Shown: positions 1 through 8,800 of the stretch, in pieces
Position numbering within the stretch: position 1 is the first letter of the stretch
Layout of the letters: the number at the start of each line of letters is the position of its first letter
Source: Anaerolineae bacterium
GTDB lineage: Bacteria; Chloroflexota; Anaerolineae; 4572-78; J111
Direction: 5' to 3'
Length of the DNA stretch: 16,459 nucleotides
Assembly: GCA_023382535.1 (NCBI GenBank)
Contig: JAHDWA010000130.1
Coordinates: forward strand, 1-16,459
Translations under genes and position numbers: made by a program
Notes under the pieces: model-generated
The model's database searches: none
What the model was told of the DNA's origin: nothing
The model's input: only the letters and a program-made list of their open reading frames with translations

Positions 1-128
1 CAAAATACCACTTTTTATACCCCGTTTTGGGGTATGACACTACCACCATCTATCGAATATACTGGCCTCATAAGTCCAATTAAATATTGTCAAACAACTT
101 CAAAAAACAGTAAAAAGGAGATTGTCCG
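1..128 (+). promoter_or_regulatory. Promoter and operator region of the 129-758 gene
   Basis: A sigma70-like promoter can be read as ATGACA (34-39), an 18-bp spacer and TATACT (58-63). Each box matches the consensus at five of six positions, so transcription would begin near 70. A perfect 7-bp inverted repeat, ATACCCC-GTTTT-GGGGTAT (17-35), abuts and slightly overlaps the -35 box and looks like an operator. TACCACTTT (7-15) and ATAAGTCCAATT (70-81) recur exactly, in the same order and orientation relative to the gene, in front of the MocR gene at the right edge. The ribosome binding site AAGGAG is at 115-120. The promoter assignment is by eye. Part of this region may serve a gene transcribed leftwards outside the window. 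Confidence 0.5.
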
Positions 129-758
129 ATGCAAAGCACTATAACTTTAAGCAAAAAATCAGGTAAGGGGATCAATGACGGGGTGATTTCCGAATTGACC
201 GCCTTCTTTCGGGTCAGGCCCGGCCATGAGGAGCAGTTGCGTGAAGCCCTGGTGCGCTTCGCCGAGGTGATCCGCAACACCGACCCGCAAGAGACCCAGA
301 AAACCGGCCTGCGCGACACGCGACATGTCCTCTTCGACAACGGTACGCGGCTGCTGTGGACCACTACCTTCGAGACCGACTGGGATCCCTATCTCGACGA
401 CGCGCTTATTATTGTCGGCGCCGAGCATTTTGTAGACTGGATGCAGCATATTGTTGAAGCTGAGGAGCTTTCGAAGTGGTTTGTGGAGTCCGGCGGGACC
501 ACCACGCTCGGCAAAGCCAATCTCGCCAACATTGTAGACATCGTCAACAAGAGCAGCGGCGGCCTCAAACAGATTATCCAGTCGGCCCAGACCCCGGCGG
601 TCGCCTACTGGAATGCGCTGGCGGCTTCGACCATCCCGCAGCTCCGCAAAGCGCAGCGGGTGGAGCAAGCCTTCGAGCAGGTCCTTGACAGTCCTGAGGC
701 CGAGCAGGCCCTTTCGCACCCAGCCTTGCAGCCTCTGCTTGAGCAGGCAGCCGACTAG
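129..758 (+). CDS. Uncharacterised protein, putative dimeric alpha/beta-barrel (ferredoxin-like) N-terminal domain
   Basis: A 209-residue soluble protein with no signal peptide or membrane segment. The ATG is chosen because AAGGAG stands 8 nt upstream. Residues about 20-115 have the rhythm of a ferredoxin-like dimeric alpha/beta-barrel: a beta strand (VISELTAFFRV), a helix with charged residues (GHEEQLREALVRFAEVI), then strands around HVLFDNGTRLLWTTTFETDWDPY. This LLW-T-FETDWD-YLDDA pattern resembles uncharacterised actinobacterial and chloroflexal proteins of the dimeric-barrel superfamily, which also includes Dyp peroxidases and monooxygenases. No catalytic residues can be named. The C-terminal part (about 130-209) is predicted helical, with alternating charged and Ala/Leu residues. 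The gene is monocistronic as far as seen: a hairpin follows at 774-804, and a motif shared with the MocR promoter precedes it. Function is unknown; the fold assignment is inference. Confidence 0.85.
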   Translation: MQSTITLSKKSGKGINDGVISELTAFFRVRPGHEEQLREALVRFAEVIRNTDPQETQKTGLRDTRHVLFDNGTRLLWTTTFETDWDPYLDDALIIVGAEHFVDWMQHIVEAEELSKWFVESGGTTTLGKANLANIVDIVNKSSGGLKQIIQSAQTPAVAYWNALAASTIPQLRKAQRVEQAFEQVLDSPEAEQALSHPALQPLLEQAAD

Positions 759-773
759 TACCAACATGTGAAC

Positions 774-804
774 GATACGGCGACCTGAAGAAGGTCGCCG
801 TATC
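774..804 (+). terminator. Perfect 12-bp hairpin after the 129-758 gene
   Basis: GATACGGCGACC (774-785) pairs perfectly with GGTCGCCGTATC (793-804) around a 7-nt loop. It starts 15 nt after the stop codon and is GC-rich. No T run follows (TACAGG), so it is either a factor-assisted or weak terminator, or a 3'-end stabilising hairpin separating this gene from the 880-2555 group. Confidence 0.55.
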
Positions 805-879
805 TACAGGCAAGATAGGTTCAATAAGGATAGTCGTTAAACTACTCGGCCTAAGGCTAATCATTGGAGGAGGTACACG

Positions 880-1836
880 ATGATGAAGGCAATTACACAG
901 CTCTGGAGAACTTTAGCAGACACCTTCAAGGTGTTGGGCCAGTATAGCTACACCTGGCTTTATCCGCTATTGTCTTACCTTATCATGTTGCTGCTTACCT
1001 TTAGCCTGATGAGACCGCTACTGGATATGGTGGTGGAGATAGGCCATGAAGATAGGCCAACCCGACTCTTTTTCTTCCTGGTGGTTTACTTTATGTATGG
1101 CGTGCTTTATTTTGTCACCACTTTCTCTAATGTGGCCTTGCTAAATTACATCGTCAGGCGGTTGGATGGCGAGAATCCGTCGTTCAATCGAGGAATTTCA
1201 GCAGCTTTTCAGCGAATGGGGCCGATCGTTCGTTACATCCTGGTCTCGGCTGGCCTGAGTTGGGTAGCTATCGCGGCCAAAGTGTTGACCAATCCCTTTC
1301 TGGGCGGGGTTATCATCCCCCTGATTGGTAAACGTTTGTGGCAACGCTGGCGCCACCTCTCGTACAACCTTCCCCTCCTGTTGGCCGTACCGGTGATCGC
1401 CCTCGAACAGCCGGTACCGGAGCACATTTTCCAGCGCAGCGGGCTGCTGGTCAAAGAAACATGGGGCGAAGGGGTGAAACCGGCGCACAGCATCAGCTTG
1501 CTGGGGCTGCTTGTATTACTGATCGTCATACTGTTCGCCCTGCCGACCCTACCGCAAGGTTCTGCCGAAGACAATCCTGGCTTGATTTGGCTTGGTTCAA
1601 GCATTCTGCTGGTTTCGATCCTGACCTATACGCAGCTTAGCGCACTTGTGAACGCCATTTTTACCCTCGCCGCGTACCGCTATGCGACTGCTGGGAAAAA
1701 CGATCTTTTTCCTGGAGATGCGAGTTATGCCGAACAGGCCTTTGTAAAACCCAAAAAAGAAACAAATGAGGACGCAGCGCCGACCGTTCCGATCTCCGGC
1801 TCATCGTCAGCCATCGCCGACGATCCATTGAACTGA
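880..1836 (+). CDS. DUF6159-like integral membrane protein
   Basis: A 318-residue polytopic membrane protein of unknown function. Hydrophobic segments lie at about 26-48, 63-90, 114-135, 160-178, 204-224 and 235-262, followed by a hydrophilic tail rich in Lys, Glu, Pro and Ser. The N-terminal Trp-rich helix (ITQLWRTLADTFKVLGQY) and the central block PVIALEQPVPEHIFQRSGLL followed by KETWGE match my memory of the DUF6159 family (P-V-x-x-L-E ... S-x-x-L-x-x-x-T-W-G-E). That family occurs in actinobacteria, archaea and Chloroflexota and has no established role. The ATG at 880 has GGAGGAGG about 6 nt upstream; an ATG directly after it at 883 is also possible. It heads a tight rightward group, with only 17 nt to the flavin-type gene downstream. 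The family call is from recognition, not a search. Confidence 0.85.
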   Translation: MMKAITQLWRTLADTFKVLGQYSYTWLYPLLSYLIMLLLTFSLMRPLLDMVVEIGHEDRPTRLFFFLVVYFMYGVLYFVTTFSNVALLNYIVRRLDGENPSFNRGISAAFQRMGPIVRYILVSAGLSWVAIAAKVLTNPFLGGVIIPLIGKRLWQRWRHLSYNLPLLLAVPVIALEQPVPEHIFQRSGLLVKETWGEGVKPAHSISLLGLLVLLIVILFALPTLPQGSAEDNPGLIWLGSSILLVSILTYTQLSALVNAIFTLAAYRYATAGKNDLFPGDASYAEQAFVKPKKETNEDAAPTVPISGSSSAIADDPLN

Positions 1837-1853
1837 ATTTCAGGAAGTTTACT

Positions 1854-2228
1854 ATGTTAGACAAATTACATGACCGTGCGGCTCAAATTCTGGCCGAAAC
1901 AAACTTATGCACCCTGGCTACCAGCGGCCCGGCTGGTCTACAAGCCTCAATGGTCCGCTGTGCCGGGCGAGACATCACCTTGTACCTGTTGATCCCTGAC
2001 ACATCGGATCATCTTTTCAACCTGGAGAGTGAGCCAGAGGTGGTCGTGACCGCCGAACCGTGGTACCTGCACGGTATAGCTGAGTTTGTTCAAGGCCGCA
2101 CGGATGTGTTTTCGGCTGAGCAGCGCCAATGGCACACCGTCGTCAGGATCACCCCCGTCCGGCTGCACATTCTGCCCACCCAGGGCGGCCCGGCGACTTA
2201 TGCCGAAACCATAGATTTTGACGGCTAG
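1854..2228 (+). CDS. PNPOx-like FMN split-barrel family protein
   Basis: A 124-residue protein matching small members of the pyridoxamine 5'-phosphate oxidase-like split-barrel superfamily. The diagnostic run is CTLATSGPAGLQASMVRC (19-36), then a strand with hydrophobic alternation (DITLYLLIP), a helix-turn (DTSDHLFNLESEPEV, where N-L-x-x-x-P-x-V is typical of the family) and a closing strand VVRITPVRLHI near 104-114. Such proteins usually bind FMN or F420 and reduce small molecules, but many are uncharacterised; true PdxH is about 200 residues, so this is not called PdxH. A ribosome binding site (CAGGAAG) lies about 6 nt before the ATG. It follows the DUF6159-like gene by 17 nt, so the two are probably co-transcribed. 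Substrate and cofactor are unknown. Confidence 0.85.
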   Translation: MLDKLHDRAAQILAETNLCTLATSGPAGLQASMVRCAGRDITLYLLIPDTSDHLFNLESEPEVVVTAEPWYLHGIAEFVQGRTDVFSAEQRQWHTVVRITPVRLHILPTQGGPATYAETIDFDG

Positions 2229-2283
2229 GGCCACGAGCGGCGGCAATAACAAAACTGATTTTATCAACCCAGGGAGTTTTACA

Positions 2284-2555
2284 ATGAGTTCAGGTCTTAT
2301 TAGCCCTAAAAATTGGCAAAAGTTGTGGCCGACAAACTGGCTTATCTCAATGATTTAGGCCAGGAAGTCGGAGATCTGCTGCCGGCACTATCAGAGCCGT
2401 GGCAAGTTATCAGTACTTCCGGGGCCATGGGCCAACACGTCGAGTTAACCCTGCTGGTCAAGACTCATTTTGGTCAGACGGAACAGGTACGCCTGGATCT
2501 CCTGGCCTTGATCCAGGAACGACTGGCTGAAGCCGGGATTACCCTGGCTGATTGA
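2284..2555 (+). CDS. Small unrecognised protein, reading frame broken near the start
   Basis: The best ribosome binding site here (AGGGAG, about 8 nt upstream) serves an ATG at 2284. That frame gives MSSGLISPKNWQK and stops at a TAG at 2356 after 24 codons. The protein-like remainder, from KVVADKLAYLNDLGQEV to the stop at 2553-2555, lies in the -1 frame. That frame has only a TTG (2313) or GTG (2325) as possible starts, no Shine-Dalgarno for either, and a TAA at 2307-2309 just upstream. One extra A in the run A5 at 2308-2312 would give MSSGLISPKKLAKVVADKL and a continuous 90-residue protein. The product is soluble, with alternating strand and helix character (QHVELTLLVKTHF; RLDLLALIQERLAEAG). 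No family is recognised. It sits 55 nt after the split-barrel gene and is probably in the same operon. Confidence 0.6.
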
Positions 2556-2809
2556 GATATTCCCAAGTTGTGGTTGTTCAAACTGCCTACTTATGACAAT
2601 TTTTGCCGGGACCGCGCCTCCCTGCGATTACCATTAGCTAAACCTCAACCTACTCGAGGCAAGGATTCATTCAAAAAATGGCAGCTATGAACCCCAGCCA
2701 TGGCTGCAGGTCTGACCAATCATATTTGGTCTTTGCGAGAGGTTCTCCTCTATCAAGTTCCGCCTTGGGCCAGGCAGTGGCCAAAGTTTAGCTGGTCACA
2801 TGGGGGTCC
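2556..2809. other. Intergenic stretch, no convincing gene
   Basis: About 250 bases between the small protein and the terminator. It contains a perfect 12-nt palindrome, CAGCCATGGCTG (2695-2706), and an imperfect hairpin around TTGGGCCAGG/TGGCCAAAG near 2764-2786. No reading frame with a ribosome binding site is seen. A small RNA ending in the 2810 terminator is possible but unsupported. Confidence 0.4.
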
Positions 2810-2848
2810 AGACACCGCCCCTGGTCAATCTTTGGGGCGGTGTCTTTT
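2810..2848 (+). terminator. Rho-independent terminator of the left operon
   Basis: AGACACCGCCCC (2810-2821) pairs perfectly over 12 bp with GGGGCGGTGTCT (2834-2845) around a 12-nt loop. TTTTATT follows the stem on the plus strand. It ends rightward transcription between the convergent genes ending at 2555 and 2898. On the minus strand no T run follows the stem, so it is mainly one-directional. Confidence 0.9.
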
Positions 2849-2897
2849 ATTCAGTTTTGCTTCGGTTCTTACTTATTTTGATTTATGACCGCCTCTC

Positions 2898-5800
2898 CTA
2901 GTTGCTTTTCTTAAGGATTGGCAAGTAGATGTTATTCCCAGTTGCAGTGATCATCTCGATCGTTGGTTGAGATACGCCATCCCAGGTACCAAAATCAACC
3001 GTAGCTCCAGGCCCACTGCCGCCGGTGAGGTTATTCTGCTGGAAGGTATTCTTATTACCGTCAGTCAGGATTTGGGTGGCGCTTAGATTGTAGGTTTGAG
3101 CCTGGCTCGTGTCATCGTCGCTAAAGGAGAGTTTTTCCGTTGCCGGATCGAAGCTCATCTCTACGGTTTTACCCTGGGCCAGTTGCAGGCCGCTGAGGTC
3201 AAACAGGTAACTCTTGCCGCCAGTTGTATTGATACCCATTGACAGGACGGGCGTCTCACGGTCATTGGCGCTGCTCTGGAAGCTAATCGCCTTGTTAGCA
3301 TAGTCGAAACCAGCGCTCATCGTCTCAAATGGACCAACGGGGGTGCTTTGATCAGGCTCTGCGGAGTCGATCTTTAAGCCTTCTAAGATAACCACTAGAC
3401 CCGGTGAAGTGATTTGAAGATCGGCTTCGGCTTCAGTGTTCCCAAAAGTATTATTCGTATTCATCACTTTCAGACTGTAAGTACCACTGACTGGCACACG
3501 GATCACCGGGGGAATGTTGAGTTCCAGACCGTTGAAGGGTGTACTCATTTCTGCGCCCGGAATTTGGTTGACAAACTGGCCGGTAGCAGGATCGTAACCG
3601 ACCCGCTGCCCGGCGCTGTTGGTGACCAGCAGCCGGCCCTCACCGGCCAGGGCAAACTCGGTGACGTCACCGGTGTTGAGGGCGCTCAATCCGCTGGTGC
3701 TTACGGTTTCGCAGAAGCCGCATTTTTTGGGATAGTTGGTAGCGTAATCCACACTGTCCAGCACAATAGAACGGGTGGAATCATCGCCTTCATAGGTTGA
3801 GGCTGGCGCGTTGGGATTAATAGCGGCGCCTTCATAAACCCAGGTATTGGTGTTGGTGTTGATTTTAACAACACGCCCAAAGTTGTTCGGGTAATTATTA
3901 TCATAGACATAGAGCCAGTAGACTCCGCCGCCTTTGTCTTCCAGGCCATAGGGCGTGACCGCATGCCCACCGCTCCGGTCTCTCTTCCAGAAGCCAATGG
4001 TGTAACTGTCGTCATTGGCTGGGCCATCAAAGCCTTGCGTGATGAGGAAGTTAACTAAGCTGTTAGGGGCGCCATCGGTTACGGTGCGAACCTTACCCTG
4101 CGGGTTAAGCGGCGGGTTGCCGCTCTGGTTAAAGAAGTAGTGGCTAATGAGATTTTGCATATCGGCATTGCGGGTCAGATCAAAAGTAGACGCAGCGCCT
4201 CCCTGGAATTGGGCCGGGCTGCTGCGACCATCAATAAAGGGTTCAGCCAGAAAGAACTTGAGACTGCCGACAGCCATACCATAGCAGTGACCACCTTCGC
4301 CATTCTTGATCCAAGTTTTTCGAAATCCTTCGCCGGCTGCATTGAGCACACAAGTGTTTGCGCTACCACCCGTGCCGGGAGTGCAAACACTAGGGCCGAA
4401 CACGGCATAGATATTTTTAGCATTCAAGTCAGTGTCGTTGACCGGCTTACCCCAGTTGGGGAAACCAAAACCATCAGGTTTAGGCAGGAAACCTGAGTTG
4501 CGTAATAAGATGCTGTTAGACTTGGTTTCCACTGCTTTCCCAACCGCACCAATGCTGCCATCGCTAATGCTAACTACTCGGTAGTCGGTGTTGGTTACGC
4601 TCTGGCTAATTTGGGCTTCGTATTGCACCGTTTTAGTCTCCCCTACGGCCAGGTCGCCGATATTCCAGACTACCGCGCCGTTGGTGAAGACTCCACCATC
4701 ACTGGCGTTACCCACAAAGCTGGCGCCAGCGGGCAGAGTATCGGTAATACGCAGCGTAGCGGCTGCGGACAGACCTTTATTGGAGACGATAACTTTGTAA
4801 ACAAAGGGTGTATTGACCAGCGCCCAAGTCGGGCCTGTTTTGTTAATAGCCAATGATGGCCCGCCAACTGCCTGTAATTCATATGCTCCCACATCAACCA
4901 GCGTGCCGCTAAAAGGGCGTGAGTTCCCATTAGCGTCGGTTGTCGTATTAAGCGCTGTACCTTTGTCAACAGCGGGTGAACTGGGCTTTAACTGGTAGTT
5001 AAAACTGGTCATATCAACAAAGTGCTGATCCAGGTCGGCAACAGTAAAACTATGACCTCCACTAGTCAGTGTAGCTCCTTGGGTGACCTGATTCTGATCA
5101 TTATTCGAGAAAATGTTGTAATCCTCGGTAACGGTACTCCCATAAGCATAAATACCCACGTTATGATTGGCAATAATGCTATTCCTGATTGTTAGAGGCT
5201 GCATCGCAAAGATAGCTTCCCTGGGATTACTGCCGAAATTATCGGTGAAAGTACTGTTCTCGATTTGAATGCTGCTGGTGCCATAAGTGTACAAACCCGC
5301 CCCTGTTGTGGTTGCCTGGTTGTTGGCAAAAACAGCATTGTAGATAGTTAACGTGGACAGATAAGAATAGACGCCACCGCCACGGTAAGCTGTATTGTCT
5401 ATAAAACGGATACCGCTCAAGGTAATATTCTGGCTGTTGTATACGATTAGACCGCCTCCGACCACGGCAGTTGTATTGCCTGTGCTCGTTATTTTACCGC
5501 CCTTCAAAGTCAAGTTGCGAATGGTAACGTTATTACTTGAGGTCAGATAGATCAGTCCCAGATTCCCGGCGCTGCTATCACGCTCGATGGTTGCCCCGTT
5601 GCCATTGATAGTTAAATTGCTTTTATTAGCTAGATAGAGAATGTGTCCGGCGGAACCGGTTTGATCGGTCAGCAGGTAGCGGCAGTTACCATCCAGATTG
5701 ATGGTCGGTCCGGCGCCGTTGAGTAAGGTTTTGAGGCTGCTGCCGGAGCAGGTGACCTGAGAAGCGGGATTGACGGCGATGGTGAAGCTCTGGGTAGCCG

Positions 5801-8800
5801 TCAAGCCGCCGGAGTCTGTTACCAATAGGGAAACCGAGTTGCTGCCGATGTCTCCGCTGGCAGGGATGCCACTCAGGGTGGCGCTGCCGTTGCTGCCCGG
5901 TGTTAGGGTGAGCCAGGCGGGCTTGGTGGGCGCAGAAACGCTGAGAGTATCACCAGTGTTGGGATCGCCCGTGGTGATGTTGTAAGTATAAGCCTGCCCG
6001 ACAGTAGCGGTTTTGACGGGGCTGCTGGTGAAGCTGGGCGGGGCATTAGGCGCGGTCACAGTCACCGAGGTGCTGGCGCTGACACTGCCCGAACTATTGG
6101 TAGCTGTGACGATGGCAGTATAGTTACCCGCCGCCGCGTAGGTGTGGCTGGCGGTCGTCCCGCTGCCGGTTTGACCATCGCCAAAGTTCCAGGTATAGCT
6201 GACATTGCTGCCGCCGCTGATCGTAGCGGTGAAGGCGGTAGCGCTGCCCAACACGGTCGGGCTGGAGTTAGCTGCGTTCAGGCCGGTGATAGCGCTATCA
6301 CCTACCGCAACCACAACCTCTTCAGGGGTCGCATCAGCCAGACCCAGGTTGTCCGTTACCATCAGCGTAAAGGTCAGAACTGCAGGTGCAGCCGGAGCGG
6401 TAAAGGTCGGCGAGATCGCGTTGAGGTTGCTCAGACCGATGGCCGGGCCGCCTGTCTGGCTCCAGCCATAGGTTAGGGGTAAGTCGTTATCAGGATCAAA
6501 ACTGCCGGACCCATCCAGCGTGACGGAGGCATTGGGATTAACATTTTGATCAGGGCCAGCATTAGCCACCGGAGCTTGGTTGTTGACGGTGACGATAATC
6601 GTATCAGGGGTCGCACCAGCCGCTCCGAGGCTGTCGGTAACAGTGAGGCTGAAGGTTAGGACAGCCGGGTCGCTCGGGGCGAAGAAGCCAGGGGACGCCG
6701 TCGCCGCGTTGCTCAAGCTCACGGCCGGGCCGCCGATTTGGCTCCACGCATAGGTAAGTGGGGTATCACCATCCGGATCGCTACTAATTGAGCCGTCCAG
6801 AGTAACAAGGCTGCTGGTATTGACGCTTTGATCGTTGCCGGCATCGGCGACAGGGGCTTGATTATTAACGGTGACGATGATGGTATCAGGGGTAGAGGCG
6901 GCCAGGCCAAGCGCGTCGGTCACAGCCAAACTAAATGTCAGTGTGGCAGGATCAACCGGAGCGGTAAAAGTGGGAGATTGGGCCGTGGCATCGCTCAGAG
7001 TTACGGTTGGGCCGCCCGTCTGAGTCCAACTGAAGGTGAGAGGCGTGTCATCATCTGGATCACTACTGCTGCTGCCATTGAGCGTGACCACCGCGCCTGT
7101 ATTGACGCTTTGGTCGTTGCCGGCATTGGCGATAGGAGCCTGGTTTGCGCCTACATACTCGAATGCCCCGATATCGCAGCTAGCACCTTGCGGGCGGGTG
7201 AGGCCACGTTGGTCAGTGGTTAGCGATGTGCCGGTGTGGTCGGGGCAACTCCCTGTTCCCGTGTCAATGGCGTTACTGCCGGCTAACAAAGCGTGGGTTT
7301 GTACCTCGCCGCCGTTGTTGGTCAGGCTGGGGTCAAAGTGAGTTACGGCTCCAAGGCGGCCGGCGCTGCCACCGCACGTGGTATCGTCAACGAGGTTGTT
7401 AGCGCCCGTGAGCGTTCCCCCGGAAAGGCTGCAATCGTCCCCGGTGCTGTTGGTGACCAAACTATTCTGGATATTGAGCGTGCCCCCTTCGACCAGCAGA
7501 CTACCGCCGGCAAAGTTCCCTGTATTTCCGCTGAAGGTGCTGTTCCTGATAACGCTGTTTCCGCCAAATGTATTATTTATGCCTCCCCCCAAATCGGCGC
7601 TGTTACCGCTGATAGTGCTGTTGTTTAGGTTCAAGTTGCCGGTAACATAAATACCACCCCCTGTCCCTAACACATCGCTCACCGTGTTGCCGCTGATCGT
7701 CGAGCTATTCACAGTCACTGTACCTTCAGCGCTTATCCCGCCGCCGGCAGTGCCGGCCGAGTTGCCGACGACAGCGCTGTTGGTTACGGTTACAACCGTA
7801 CCCAAGCGTCCGGCGATGCCACCGCCAATCGGCGGGTTCGCACCGTTCCCGCCCTTGACGGTCACGTTGGCAAAGATGGCCTGGGCGTTACCCTGCACAT
7901 CGAAAACGGTGTCAATCCCATCGGCATTAATAATTGTGGTTAAAGCGCCAGCCCCGTTGATGGTTACATCATTAAGAATATCAAGATCGCCGCCAGCGTT
8001 GCCATCTTCATTAACGCCGTTTAAGGAGAGGGTATAGGTCCCTGCTGGCACGGTGATAGTATAGATATCACTGCTGCCGGCGTTGGCTTTGCTGATAGCC
8101 CCACGCAGCGAACAATCATTGGGGGTGGCATCGGCACAGATTTGAGCCGACGCAGCATTGGTATCATCGGTGCGGTCTACCTCAAGGGTCAGGTTGGGAC
8201 CAGCATCATCATTGAGGTAAACAATTTGCGGGCTATTGCCCCAAATGGCAGAAGCGATGTCCAGGTCGCCGTCGCCGTCCAGGTCGGCCATTTCCAGGCC
8301 GTGGGTCATATTATTAAAGTCGCCGGGACCAAAGTTAGCTGAGGTTGTGTCAAAAGTGCCATCTCCGTCGTTGAGGTAAACCCTATCCTGTCCACCGCCG
8401 ACGCAGCTGCTGCCCCAATTGCCCAGGGCCAGGTCTAGGTCGCCGTCGCCGTCCACATCGCCAGTGGCTAAGGCTGTGGTGCAATCGCTGCCGGTGCCCA
8501 CGGTGTGAGTGAGGGTATCAAAGGGATGGCCGCTGCCGTCGTTGAGATAAATAACATTAGCTCGACCGGCTCCCTGGTGGCTGATGGCTACGTCCAGGGC
8601 GTTATCATTGTTGAAATCGCCGGCAGCCATTTCATACTTGGTCGAACTAAAACTGCCGGAGCCAAAAGTATACGGGGTTGGATTGAAAGTCCCATCGCCG
8701 TTATTGAAGTAAATCGCGTTATCGGACGACCTGCCCGCAATTATATCGAGGTCACCATCCCCATCTACATCGCCCAGGGTGAGAGTTTGACCACTGCCAA

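Noticed and set aside
17..35. Palindrome at the left edge as a terminator of an upstream gene
   Set aside because: No T run follows on either strand, and it overlaps the start of a plausible -35 box.
159..767. 202-codon minus-strand frame opposite the 129-758 gene
   Set aside because: The plus-strand frame has a proper ribosome binding site, promoter and protein-like composition; the minus frame has none of these.
2700..2888. 62-codon plus-strand frame before the giant gene
   Set aside because: It runs straight through the strong rho-independent terminator at 2810-2848, has no ribosome binding site and looks non-protein-like.
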